A stretch of 55,785 bases of DNA from Lachnospiraceae bacterium (GCA_949383255.1 CASJPF010000025.1:1-55785), one strand, 5' to 3'; counted from the stretch's first letter, positions 36,165-45,686 are shown. Notes: generated from the sequence alone by a model not told the origin. Numbers and translations: made by a program.

Positions 36165-36749
36165 ATGAATTATGGATATGTTCGAGTCAGCACTCGGGAA
36201 CAGAATGAGGACAGGCAGTTGCTTGCATTGCACGGCATTGGTATTTCTGCCCAAAACATCTATATTGACAAACAATCTGGGAAAGATTTCCAGCGTCCAT
36301 CTTATACGAAAATGGTCCGAGAGCTGAAAAAAAATGATGTACTCTTCATAAAAAGCATTGACCGGCTAGGACGCAATTACGAAGAAATCATAGAACAATG
36401 GCGTATGCTGACAAAAGAGAAACAGATTGATATTGCAGTACTAGATATGCCACTTCTGGATACACGTCAAGGAAAGGATCTTATTGGAACTTTTTTAAGT
36501 GATGTTGTATTACAAATACTCTCTTTTGTCGCCCAAAACGAAAGAGAAAACATACGACAACGGCAATCTGAAGGAATCTGTGCTGCAAAAGCCCGTGGTG
36601 TACGATTTGGCAGACCATCCCATCCACTACCCGACAATTTTGAAAAAACATGTCTTCGCTGGAAGCAAGGCGAGATATCTGGCACAGAAGCTGCTAGAAT
36701 CTGCGGAATGCCATTATCTACATTTCGATACAAGGCATTGCATTTCTGA
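36165..36749 (+). CDS. Small serine recombinase (resolvase/invertase family)
   Basis: A 194-residue protein, the usual size of Hin/Gin/Pin-type invertases. The catalytic domain opens YGYVRVSTREQNEDRQ, with S9 as nucleophile, R44 in SGKDFQRP, and DRLGR at 66-70 with R67 and R70. The long E-helix runs to about 135. GRPSHPLP leads into a C-terminal helix-turn-helix (about 158-192: GTEAARICGMPLSTFRYK). It has no large-serine-integrase extension. GGAGGGG is about 7 bases before the ATG. As last gene of the plus module and the only recombinase in the window, it is the natural catalyst for inversion at 32473-32633. Confidence 0.88.
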   Translation: MNYGYVRVSTREQNEDRQLLALHGIGISAQNIYIDKQSGKDFQRPSYTKMVRELKKNDVLFIKSIDRLGRNYEEIIEQWRMLTKEKQIDIAVLDMPLLDTRQGKDLIGTFLSDVVLQILSFVAQNERENIRQRQSEGICAAKARGVRFGRPSHPLPDNFEKTCLRWKQGEISGTEAARICGMPLSTFRYKALHF

Positions 36750-36809
36750 TCTTATCTAAAATACATTATTTTACTATATCAGAATATATCATGTTACAAT
36801 TAAAAAATT

Positions 36810-36846
36810 AAGGATTAAGTATCCACTCAGTTGGATCTTAATCCTT
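36810..36846. terminator. Bidirectional intrinsic terminator
   Basis: Stem AAGGATTAAG (36810-36819) with CTTAATCCTT (36837-36846) and an inner ATCCA/TGGAT stem. T-runs follow on both strands. It separates the plus module from the convergent acyltransferase operon. Confidence 0.8.
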
Positions 36847-36848
36847 TT

Positions 36849-36934
36849 ATGCACGGCACCCAAAAAGTATGCCAGCAAAACAGACGAGTGTCCAGCGACC
36901 GAGTAGGAGAGGAAGAGTCTTCCTTAATCGATTT
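36849..36934 (+). repeat. Dispersed intergenic repeat, family A copy 2
   Basis: Same order of blocks as 5394-5486 (minus): ATGCAC, GGCACCCAAA, CAGCAAAAC, then GTCC, CGAGTAGGAGAGG and TCGATT. It lies directly beside a terminator, as does copy 1. No protein is encoded. Confidence 0.65.
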
Positions 36935-37014
36935 ATAATCTACAAAATTCCCAATCAACTTGTCTTTGTATAACTCTATTATATTGTGTTAAAGAAGCAT
37001 TAGAAATTTATAGC

Positions 37015-38112
37015 TCATTGATAAAATTCTTCAAGTCGCTTACACACTAATCGATACACTTTACACTTATAAATTGACCTATCCATTACAAAAATCCTTA
37101 CATTATCCACGCAAACACTCACCACAAATATTGCTGCAATTACAAACAGCGAATAAACAATTCCGTTTCCAGATTCTACAGCAGGATCTATCCGAAATAT
37201 TCCATTCCACATATAATTATAAAACGCTGGTGTTTGATGAATAATATACACTGCAAATGTTGAACGAGATACTAAATTCACAAAACGATTCGGTCTTATA
37301 TTCCAATTCTTAAATATAAAGAAAAGAGCCAGAGAACATATAAAACCCAAAAGTGCCTCATAATGTGCATAATAATGAATAAAAATTCTATACAATCCCT
37401 CATGATTTAAGTAATTTGCTAATACTCTTATTCCACATAAAAACAGATACCCTACTATAAACCACAAAAGACTATATTTTTCAAACCATTGATATTTAAA
37501 AAATTGATATCTCTTATAAAGCCCTATAAATAGATACAAAAAGCAAAACCAAATCAATTCACTAAATGCAGGGGTAACATGTTCTATTGGAAACAGCGTG
37601 GCACATCCTATAATCAATATGCCAAATAATTTTATTATTTGTTTCGTTTTCTGCTGATTTTTTTCCATGAGCATTTCATTCAACCACGGTGTTAACAGTA
37701 ATAAACAAATATATTCCGATCCAAACCATACTGGTCTTCCAAAAATTGGAAAACATGCTTGTATCAACGTAGTTATATTAGCATCTTTACATCCAATCAC
37801 AATGCAAATAACTGTTATACTAACAGCATACAAAAATATTTCCATCCATAAATTAACAACTCTCTCAGCCCTAAACTTAGTATCTACCAAAAACCACGCG
37901 CCTATCATAACAAATGTATTACACACAAACCGTCCAGCAGAGCCTAACAATATACTATAATAATAATCTACTCCATCACCAATCAAGTAATCACCCATCT
38001 TTGTCTGTCTGGTAATATGCAATCCCATTATTAGCAGCATACATACAATACGTAACAATTCAAAATTACTCTGCCGTTTTTCCAAATCTGCAACCCTTTC
38101 ACTTCTACTCAT
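37015..38112 (-). CDS. Acyltransferase family 3 membrane protein
   Basis: A 365-residue polytopic protein of the acyltransferase-3 family (PF01757). Early marks are NFELLRIVCMLLIMGLHI, where the conserved histidine of helix 1 lies, and a later FVNLVSRSTFAVYIIHQ typical of the family end. About 10 helices are visible. Members acetylate surface sugars or lipids. It overlaps the upstream gene by 8 bases at an ATGAGTAG junction, so I take 38112 as start; longer frames up to 38160 are possible. It is last in the O-acylation operon. Confidence 0.83.
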   Translation of the reverse strand: MSRSERVADLEKRQSNFELLRIVCMLLIMGLHITRQTKMGDYLIGDGVDYYYSILLGSAGRFVCNTFVMIGAWFLVDTKFRAERVVNLWMEIFLYAVSITVICIVIGCKDANITTLIQACFPIFGRPVWFGSEYICLLLLTPWLNEMLMEKNQQKTKQIIKLFGILIIGCATLFPIEHVTPAFSELIWFCFLYLFIGLYKRYQFFKYQWFEKYSLLWFIVGYLFLCGIRVLANYLNHEGLYRIFIHYYAHYEALLGFICSLALFFIFKNWNIRPNRFVNLVSRSTFAVYIIHQTPAFYNYMWNGIFRIDPAVESGNGIVYSLFVIAAIFVVSVCVDNVRIFVMDRSIYKCKVYRLVCKRLEEFYQ

Positions 38113-40219
38113 CAAATAGGTTTTCATTTTCATAATAAATGGTTTCAACCAAAGCACCATTTGTTACAATTTCATATTCAATATCTTGTTTTCTTGAAAT
38201 ATCAATCAAATAGCGTCTTTTAATTCTTCCATTTGTCAACTGAGTCACCTCACCATCAATTTTCCAGTTTATCTTCATGTCCTTCAAATCTTCACCAGAA
38301 AATGTAACAATATATCTTCCCTCATTCAGTGGCAACTTTGTCTGTTCTTTATCCACAAAAACTGCTCCGGCAGTTCTTTTTATCTCTATTTTATACAATA
38401 TTGTAGGAATATCTTCTCTGCGCCCTACAGATAACCCTATTTGCGTATTTTGCAGACAGGTAATCTCAATTGTGGCAATGTCATCTCCCTTATTATCAAT
38501 CCTCACATTTGCAATCTCATCATTTTCCAATACATTTAACAGCAAATTATCTTTTGCTGCTGTTGTAAGCTCTATTCTGCTAGAACCAACTGGAAGATCT
38601 AAATAATAAGTAATTGTATCTGTAAGTTCATATCCCATACCTGCTGTATCCATAACAACTGTCGTATCAAAACGCACATCATAATCATACACATAAATGG
38701 TATCCTCATCAGAATAAGCTTCTATATAATTCCCTCTAATTTTATTAATATTTTCGTGGGATATTGTCATGTCATTATTACCATCTGACACTATAAAATT
38801 AAAATAATTTCCCCCATCTCTATAAAAACCATCACTTTTACCGCACACAAATTTATCATCCTCAATCAGAGCTTTACAAACAACATACTCTGCATTTGTA
38901 GCAGCTGTTACAGGAACAGATTTCCAATGACTTCCTAAACCATATTTATATGTGTCACCATGTTCTTTCAAAAAATCAATCTCAAACGCAAAACCACTAT
39001 TTATAATGTCCTCTGATGGAACAAATACAGGATTAACATAACCAATACTCAATAAAATAAATACCACTCCAAGAAATGAGTTATTGGATATATTATGAAA
39101 AATCATAGTTGCGCCATAACGTTCGTCCAGCCACCGCGCCAAAATTACTACAAGTAAAAACCAACAGACACTTGCATATCTGTTCATCGGTGCACCTTTT
39201 ATATTATAGTATTTTATCATGCCATTACACATATTAAATGCCAAAACAACAGTTGTGCATATCACAGATAATGAATCCAATAACGCAATGCTTTTTAATC
39301 CCTTTTTTAATATCTCTATCCACCTGCTAATTAAGGCCGCCAGTGCTAATCCTGCAATTATAATTCTTATTATCCAATAAAACGATTTAAATTGTATCAT
39401 TCCGCCTTCGATAGGTACATTCCATTGAATCAATAAAGAACTAAACAACGAAGGGATTCCTTTACTAAAAAAATTTTCAACATCTATCCAATTATAATAG
39501 TCGACACCACCATAACCTCCCATCGCCTCCATAATCCCTAATCCTTGTCCCGAAATTTTAATTGTGATCATATCAATAATTTTTAATATTCCCGCAACTA
39601 ACGCAACTCCCCAAAAAGCCACATAAAGATACTTGCGTTTATCATAATCTTGAAATAAGAGAATTATAAGATATACGCTTAATGGAACAAACAAAAAAAG
39701 CACCAATAACAGTCTGTCATCCGTGAACAACAATGTGTATATAGATACGAATCCAACCAAAAACAGTATCCACTTTTTCCTGTTATCCTCATAAAGCTGC
39801 AATGCCCATATTGCAAAAAGAGTAACAAATGCCACAACCATATGATACTTATTTGTCGTTCGATAGGGCAAAAGAATAAATGCAGCAAATGCAAGTAACC
39901 ATCTGGAATCTTTATTATGCATTATCAGTAAAAGTGTTAAAAAAACTGCTATTCCATACCAAAAGGAAATATATGCGAGAGAAGAAAACGTACCACTTCC
40001 TCCTATATTCAACAAATACGCGATAGCAGAACAAAAGAACCATGGATTTAAAAACGTTTTTAATCCTAACTCTTTATTACCTAATTCAAAATAGTTATAC
40101 ATATATGCATATGTTCCAGCATCATCTGTATTGCATCTACATTGTACAAATTGCAGATATGCTAAAAATATTGATACTACAACTATTATAGCTATTGTTA
40201 TATATCTTTTCTTTGCCAT
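38105..40219 (-). CDS. Large polytopic membrane protein of unknown function, GT-C-like layout
   Basis: I do not recognise a named family. The 704-residue protein has about 11 membrane segments in the first 420 residues and a soluble, probably beta-rich C-terminal ~280 residues. The first outer loop has QCRCNTDDAGTYAYMYNYFE, with paired aspartates, as GT-C enzymes have. GGAG lies 8 bases before the ATG. Its operon carries MBOAT, AlgJ/AlgX-like and acyltransferase-3 genes, so it probably works on the same surface glycan as a glycosyltransferase. That is inference from layout and context only. Confidence 0.6.
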   Translation of the reverse strand: MAKKRYITIAIIVVVSIFLAYLQFVQCRCNTDDAGTYAYMYNYFELGNKELGLKTFLNPWFFCSAIAYLLNIGGSGTFSSLAYISFWYGIAVFLTLLLIMHNKDSRWLLAFAAFILLPYRTTNKYHMVVAFVTLFAIWALQLYEDNRKKWILFLVGFVSIYTLLFTDDRLLLVLFLFVPLSVYLIILLFQDYDKRKYLYVAFWGVALVAGILKIIDMITIKISGQGLGIMEAMGGYGGVDYYNWIDVENFFSKGIPSLFSSLLIQWNVPIEGGMIQFKSFYWIIRIIIAGLALAALISRWIEILKKGLKSIALLDSLSVICTTVVLAFNMCNGMIKYYNIKGAPMNRYASVCWFLLVVILARWLDERYGATMIFHNISNNSFLGVVFILLSIGYVNPVFVPSEDIINSGFAFEIDFLKEHGDTYKYGLGSHWKSVPVTAATNAEYVVCKALIEDDKFVCGKSDGFYRDGGNYFNFIVSDGNNDMTISHENINKIRGNYIEAYSDEDTIYVYDYDVRFDTTVVMDTAGMGYELTDTITYYLDLPVGSSRIELTTAAKDNLLLNVLENDEIANVRIDNKGDDIATIEITCLQNTQIGLSVGRREDIPTILYKIEIKRTAGAVFVDKEQTKLPLNEGRYIVTFSGEDLKDMKINWKIDGEVTQLTNGRIKRRYLIDISRKQDIEYEIVTNGALVETIYYENENLFDE

Positions 40220-40274
40220 AAATTCTACTCCATCTGTGTTTTTATTTTTCTTTTCCCTTTTGCTATACTAGTTT

Positions 40275-41381
40275 TCATTTTTCCTCTATTATTTGAAAAT
40301 CTAATAACTTTTCTACATATCTCTCTGCTGTTTCAAAAACAAAAACATCCGCGTTATTATCAAATATCTGTTGTGGTTTAAATTCCCACATATGAATCCA
40401 TATACTATCTTCAAATTGTGTTGCTATAATCGGGGCTAATGCTGTAGAAAATGAATCCCTACGAACTACTAATGTTTTATGATTAGAGTACGGTACATGG
40501 TAGATAAACTCCTTAGAAAATTCCCATTTCTTTTCCTCAAGTTCTATAGTTTCTCCCCATGAAATATCATATCCAATATCGCCATTTGGTATAGAGATAT
40601 TAAGCATTTTCGCCAAATCACCAGTAATGACGCCTCTTGCCTTTAAATCTAACTCACTAAATGGAGGTAATTCTATTCCAAGTTCTTTTGCAAGACTAAC
40701 AGCCCCAACATAGGCACCTGCATTATTCCAGTGTGTATCAAGTTTATAATACAATGGTATATCTGAATATTCTTCTTTTATACAAAGCATTTCTTCTTTC
40801 GGATATACAATTCTAATATTTGTATTTTCGTTTAAATAGTCAATCAATTGATCTACTACTGTGTATTGGCTTTTTGAAACATAATATTCTGGTAATTCCT
40901 CTTTATAAATTGTTTCTTTATTAGGTACAATAAAAAGAACAAACTCTATATCTTTACTACTTAAAACTTGTTCCGCAACTTTTAAATTATCCGCTATCTG
41001 CTTAAGCTCATCTTCTGTAAAATACCAATACCCCAAAGACTGTTCTATAGGATTAAAATCTTCATTATCACAATAAAACAACCATCCATTTTGCCCAATA
41101 CAAACCCTATCTGTCGATGACTGATGAAATAAAAAATAATCTATTGCACCATTAATCTCTACTAATTGATTTCTAAAAGGAATATTATCATTAAAATATG
41201 ACTCATACATTTGGGGAAATTTCTCATAATTATCTTTGGAAATAACTGGTTTTTCCTCTAATTTGCGATTTTCATGTTCCACCGATTCCAGATGTTCTCC
41301 CATTAATGCATATAACCCCCAAGGGAAAATCGTTATTAGCAAAAAAATTATAATCCATATAACAGATTTCTGTTTCCCCAT
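40275..41381 (-). CDS. AlgJ/AlgX-like SGNH acetyltransferase partner
   Basis: A 368-residue protein with an N-terminal membrane segment (about 7-27) and an outer SGNH-like domain. Marks are ENRKLEEKPVIS, YFNDNIPFRNQLVEIN, IGQNGWLFYCDNE and the catalytic-type KLDTHWNNAGAYVG. This is the AlgX/AlgJ pattern. Such proteins take acetyl groups from an MBOAT partner; the MBOAT gene (41391-42785) lies just upstream. The unit is separate in sequence type from the MBOAT/SGNH pair at 24.7-27.1 kb. Confidence 0.83.
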   Translation of the reverse strand: MGKQKSVIWIIIFLLITIFPWGLYALMGEHLESVEHENRKLEEKPVISKDNYEKFPQMYESYFNDNIPFRNQLVEINGAIDYFLFHQSSTDRVCIGQNGWLFYCDNEDFNPIEQSLGYWYFTEDELKQIADNLKVAEQVLSSKDIEFVLFIVPNKETIYKEELPEYYVSKSQYTVVDQLIDYLNENTNIRIVYPKEEMLCIKEEYSDIPLYYKLDTHWNNAGAYVGAVSLAKELGIELPPFSELDLKARGVITGDLAKMLNISIPNGDIGYDISWGETIELEEKKWEFSKEFIYHVPYSNHKTLVVRRDSFSTALAPIIATQFEDSIWIHMWEFKPQQIFDNNADVFVFETAERYVEKLLDFQIIEEK

Positions 41382-41390
41382 ACATACCCC

Positions 41391-42785
41391 CTAAAATCTA
41401 AAATATATAAAAGGATTATACGTATTTCCTGCAAGCATTACAATGCATAATACAAAAACCATTCCACAATATGCCATTTCTAAATAGGAATTTCTCCATT
41501 TTTCAGCAAACCTAATTTTTTTAACAGCATACTGAAACAGCCCACAGCCAAATATTCCTATCAATATAATGAGTAGCGTCTTGTTTCCAAAGATGCTGCC
41601 CATTATCAAGACATCTTCCTTATAATTCCAAGGTAAAACCATTCTTTTTATAATTCCAATCGCCTGAGTCAAACCTTCTGCCCTAAATAATACCCATCCA
41701 AATATTACTGTTATGAAAACATATAAATGTGCAACAACTTTATGTTTCTTCAAAATATTACTTAATCCCACTCTCTCTATAATCTGAAGTAAGCCATGAT
41801 ACAATCCCCATAAGATAAAATTAAAACTTGCCCCATGCCAAAGACCAGTAACAATAAAAACGATTAATAAATTAATATAGGTTCTACTAACCCCTTTTCT
41901 ATTTCCTCCCATTGGAATATATAAATACTCTCTAAACCATGTTCCGAGAGATATGTGCCATCTTTGCCAAAATTCCTGTATTGAAGCAGAAAGATAAGGA
42001 TAATTAAAATTCTCCAGAAATTCAAATCCAAACATTTTCCCCAAACCAATTGCCATGTCAGAATATCCTGAAAAATCATAATATATCTGCAACATATAGC
42101 ACATTGCCCCTATCCATGCTGTTACTCCACTAATGTCAGCATAATCAATTGCATAAATTTTATCGACACATTGCGCAACTGTATTAGCAATAATTATTTT
42201 TTTGCCCAATCCATAAATAAATCTTCTGATACCTGCTGCTATCTGTTCAAGAGTTTGCCTTCTGCTATCTAATTGTTGATTGATATCCTTATATCTTACT
42301 ATTGGTCCTGCAATAAGTTGTGGAAAGAAAGAGATATACAGCGCAAGATTAACAATATTTTTCTGTGCTTTATATTGTCCGCGATACAAATCAATTATAT
42401 AGGACAATATCTGGAATGTAAAGAAAGATATTCCAATTGGTAATGAAATATCTAATAAAGTTAAATCCTGTTTAATAAATAAATTTATAATATCTATCAA
42501 AAAATTAAAATATTTGAAATAGCCTAAAATTGCAATATTTAGAATAATACCTATTATAAGTAATTGTTTTTTCTTGTTTTCATATCTCTCCATCAATAAT
42601 CCAATAACATAATTTATAAAAATAGAACAAATCATTAAAACAATATACTTAGGCTCACCCCACGCATAAAAAATTAAACTTACAAAAAGCAAAGTGATAT
42701 TCTTAAATCGATCTGGCAAGATAATATATCCAATAAAAACGACTGGCAAAAACATCCATATAAAAATCAACGATGAAAAAACCAT
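41391..42785 (-). CDS. MBOAT family O-acyltransferase (AlgI-like)
   Basis: A 464-residue membrane O-acyltransferase with about 11 helices. Marks are YSDMAIGLGKMFGFEFLENF, SIQEFWQRWHISLGTWFREY and the catalytic GLWHGASFNFILWGLYHG. It resembles alginate acetylase AlgI and pairs with the AlgJ/AlgX-like gene 10 bp downstream. The frame opens with TTG (42791), but the ATG at 42785 with AGGAA about 11 bases upstream is the better start. The promoter at 42891-42919 should drive the four-gene operon down to 37015. Confidence 0.88.
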   Translation of the reverse strand: MVFSSLIFIWMFLPVVFIGYIILPDRFKNITLLFVSLIFYAWGEPKYIVLMICSIFINYVIGLLMERYENKKKQLLIIGIILNIAILGYFKYFNFLIDIINLFIKQDLTLLDISLPIGISFFTFQILSYIIDLYRGQYKAQKNIVNLALYISFFPQLIAGPIVRYKDINQQLDSRRQTLEQIAAGIRRFIYGLGKKIIIANTVAQCVDKIYAIDYADISGVTAWIGAMCYMLQIYYDFSGYSDMAIGLGKMFGFEFLENFNYPYLSASIQEFWQRWHISLGTWFREYLYIPMGGNRKGVSRTYINLLIVFIVTGLWHGASFNFILWGLYHGLLQIIERVGLSNILKKHKVVAHLYVFITVIFGWVLFRAEGLTQAIGIIKRMVLPWNYKEDVLIMGSIFGNKTLLIILIGIFGCGLFQYAVKKIRFAEKWRNSYLEMAYCGMVFVLCIVMLAGNTYNPFIYFRF

Positions 42786-42890
42786 TGACAATTATTCCTT
42801 TCCAAGCAGCAACATATAGCTCTTAATACCTCAATGCCTAGCAAAAATCATTTTGCCAAAATTACGCACTATTATTTCTTTGCATTTTTT

Positions 42891-42919
42891 ACCATACATT
42901 ATTACATTGTTATTGTCAA
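42891..42919 (-). promoter_or_regulatory. Strong promoter of the O-acylation operon
   Basis: Minus strand consensus TTGACA (42914-42919), 17-bp spacer, TATGGT (42891-42896). Expected start is near 42884, a leader of about 100 bases. A small GCAAAA/TTTTGC hairpin lies in the leader (42841-42856). Confidence 0.65.
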
Positions 42920-42960
42920 GTAACAAAAAACGATTATACTTGAAAATATTAACGGCTTAT

Positions 42961-43070
42961 TATTCAGCTTCCTGTTACAGACATCAAATCATACAAAACC
43001 TCCTATCACTATGGTGTTTCGTAGACTTTGCAACAAATACAAAGTTCTAAACTATTGCTGAAAATCTATT
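42961..43070 (+). repeat. Dispersed repeat, family B copy 2 (decayed)
   Basis: Order of blocks matches the minus strand of 1430-1563: ATTCAGC, CTTCCTGTTACAG, ATCAA, CACTATG, GACTTTGCA, CAAAGT, then CTAA and TATTAC. Arms have drifted, so hairpins are weaker. Part of the block (TAGACTTTGCAA) also resembles the 50368-50400 repeat. Confidence 0.5.
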
Positions 43071-43076
43071 ACACAA

Positions 43077-44040
43077 CTACTCTATAAAATGATACACTGG
43101 ACTTGTCTGACATTTAGCCAGGTCAATCCATTCCCCAAGTCTTAATGCCCATTCATATGGCTGAAAACGATTTACACCTGAATTTGGAAAGAAAGTCATT
43201 TCACTTAAATATACCTTACCATCTATGTTATATAAATCGATCCTACAAAAAGCAAACGGTTTTGAAAGAATCTGTGCAACATCAACCATTCTATTCCACC
43301 CCTGCGGCTTATCCAGTTTTAGTGGTGACGGGCTGTCTCCCATGATAGTAATATCAGGAATCCTCTCAAAGTCGGATGTGTAGAAAGACCGCTGCACTCC
43401 GCTGGCGTTCGCCCTCACTCGTTGTAGTCCCTTTATTGACCATCACAAGCCTTAAAACACCATGAAAACAAAACAGCCTATAATCTAGCAATGGTTGCCC
43501 ATTTTTACTTTGGAGCTTTTTCTCCAATACAATTCTAGGCACAGTATTTTTGTACGACCATTCTCGTTTCACTGCATAATAGTTGTATTTTTGATAAAGG
43601 TGAAATAATTGCTTTAACCACTTTTCATCTGTCCTATTTTTGCGGTACAGATAATTATAGCCTGATGAGTGATTGCATTTGATATAGCATTCCTCTGGAA
43701 GTAACTGAAAATCCACTTCATCCAGACTGTCATAAATCCCATATAATGGTACCAAAATGTCCTCTAACCCGCATTCTTTTACATAATCCCTGACAGTGAC
43801 TTTATCTGCACATTTTTCCACAAGGGAGCTGTAAAAATGTTTTTTCATATACCACATTTTATCGTCAAATGTTTTTGGATGGTCAATATCAATTGGCTCC
43901 CTCTTCCGATTCATCCACAAAATCGTTTGAAAATCCAACTTTCCAAGTATGGAACATGCGATGAGCTTCATTCTAATTTTTATCAGTCTATGAAGTCTTG
44001 CTATTTTCCCAATATCACATTCTTTACCATCTCTCTCCAA
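43077..44040 (-). pseudogene. TupA-like ATP-grasp protein, frameshifted
   Basis: Two overlapping frames together make one TupA-like ATP-grasp protein (PF14305 type). The N-terminal part (to about 43400) has HPKTFDDKMWYMKKH, CYIKCNHSSGYNYLY and LDYRLFCFHGVLRLVMVNKG. The C-terminal part (from about 43415) has FAFCRIDLYNIDGKVYLSE and MTFFPNSGVNRF. A one-base shift near 43400-43420 separates them. It may be a true mutation or a sequencing error. I start at the TTG at 44040, which has AGGAGG 8 bases upstream. Intact homologues occur in glycan clusters; an intact one is at 52027-52917. Confidence 0.75.
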
Positions 44041-44064
44041 TTTCTGTTCCTCCTGCACACATTG

Positions 44065-45681
44065 TCAGACGCTATATATCGTCTCTCCATCTTTAATTGT
44101 CTCTAATACTCTAATATCTCTTATTTCCATTTTATCCACATTAAGCGGGGACTTGTCCAAAATAACCAAATCTGCCCTTTTCCCTGCTACAATACTTCCC
44201 TTTGCGTCCTCCTCAAAGTACTGATAAGCCGCATTCACTGTTACTGCTTTCAGGGCATCATATACTCCAATTGCCTGGTCTTCTCCTATTTTGCATCCAC
44301 TTCTGCTCACTCTGTTAACTGCACACCATATGGAATGAAGCATATCAGGTTTCGTAACAGGCGTATCCTGATGAAAATTCACACAGATTCCCCTATCTAG
44401 CGCATCTTTTACTGGACTGATACGCCCCCCCCGCTTCGCACCCAAATTGCTCATATGCACATCCCCCCAATACCAAACATGCCCAACAAAAACAGATGCA
44501 ATCATGGATATTTTTGCCATTCTGTCCAACTGGTCATTTCTAACTGTCTGGCAATGAATCATAACAGGTCTTAAATCTTTTTTCTTTTCTGTATTCTCTA
44601 ATACTGACTCGTATACAGATAGAAATTGTTCACTTGCTGCATCCCCATTACAATGCGCCAAAATCTGCTGATTCTTATTCATCGCTCTCTGTATATATTG
44701 ATATAGTATGTCATTCTTCAGCCATGGATATCCGCAATAACCAAGTTCCCCGCCCAGATAAGGCTCTGACATCCAAGCAGAACGGCCTTGCGGTGAACCA
44801 TCCAGCACTACTTTATAACCACCAATCTTTAAATGATTTTTATAATTACAATAATCATCTCCAAACAGTTTCATGACTTGTTCACCATCAGCCGTCATAA
44901 GAGGATATGACACGACATCCAGTTTCAGGTAGCCTGCATCATTCATTTTAATAAGCATCTCAATATCTTTTTGTGTTGATGCACCATCCTGAACGGTAGT
45001 AATTCCATTTTTAATGTATTCTGCCTGCATATTTTGCATTACTGATGAAATATCAAATTTTACCCGTGGAACAACCGCTGCCTGCAGCAGACCAACTGCC
45101 TTCTCCTCAACATATCCGCTCAGTTCACTGCTATCCTGAAAACGTCCAAAAACACCGCCATCAGGATTCTTTGTATTTTCGTCTATACAAGCAAGACGCA
45201 GTGTTGCTGAGTTCACACAGGCGAGATGTGCTGAAACATGCAAAATAATAATGGGAATTTCCAAACTTACCTGATCTAGCACCCTTTTGTCAGGGTGTGT
45301 ATGTTCTTTCAAGAAATTATGGTCATATCCAAATCCAACGACAGCATCCTTTTTTGTCAGTTTGTTCCTCTCTATATATTTCTTTAAAACACTTATCACA
45401 TCATCAAATGACACACAATCCGAAAGATTCACCATAACCGACATCTGACCATTCATGACAAAGTGACTGTGCGCGTCAATAAACGCGGGCATCAGACATT
45501 TTCCTTCAAGATTTCTTCTATGCACTGACGGTTCAGCACACTCCTCGATATCAGAAAGACGGCCCACCATTTTGATTTTTCCCTCCCTTATCAAAATAGC
45601 CTGTGGTTCCGTTCTACGCTCCTGCACCTCGTCTGTTGCATTCATTGTAATAATTTTTCCATTATAAAAGATCTGGTCCAT
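44065..45681 (-). CDS. Amidohydrolase family 3 protein (YtcJ-like)
   Basis: A 538-residue metal-dependent hydrolase of the YtcJ/amidohydrolase-3 type. Metal-binding HSH is in FIDAHSHFVMNG (about residues 68-79). Further marks are DGSPQGRSAWMSEPY, AHCNGDAASEQFL and NFHQDTPVTKPDMLHSIW. The C-terminal strand SIVAGKRADLVILDKSPL is typical. Substrate unknown. It follows a GltS-like transporter by 5 bp, so uptake and hydrolysis of an amino-acid-like compound is possible. It is out of place in a glycan cluster. GGAGG lies about 10 bases before the ATG. Confidence 0.87.
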   Translation of the reverse strand: MDQIFYNGKIITMNATDEVQERRTEPQAILIREGKIKMVGRLSDIEECAEPSVHRRNLEGKCLMPAFIDAHSHFVMNGQMSVMVNLSDCVSFDDVISVLKKYIERNKLTKKDAVVGFGYDHNFLKEHTHPDKRVLDQVSLEIPIIILHVSAHLACVNSATLRLACIDENTKNPDGGVFGRFQDSSELSGYVEEKAVGLLQAAVVPRVKFDISSVMQNMQAEYIKNGITTVQDGASTQKDIEMLIKMNDAGYLKLDVVSYPLMTADGEQVMKLFGDDYCNYKNHLKIGGYKVVLDGSPQGRSAWMSEPYLGGELGYCGYPWLKNDILYQYIQRAMNKNQQILAHCNGDAASEQFLSVYESVLENTEKKKDLRPVMIHCQTVRNDQLDRMAKISMIASVFVGHVWYWGDVHMSNLGAKRGGRISPVKDALDRGICVNFHQDTPVTKPDMLHSIWCAVNRVSRSGCKIGEDQAIGVYDALKAVTVNAAYQYFEEDAKGSIVAGKRADLVILDKSPLNVDKMEIRDIRVLETIKDGETIYSV

Positions 45682-45686
45682 ATTCG

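Noticed and set aside
36467..36759. Open frames inside the recombinase gene in other frames
   Set aside because: Shadows of a well-conserved serine recombinase.
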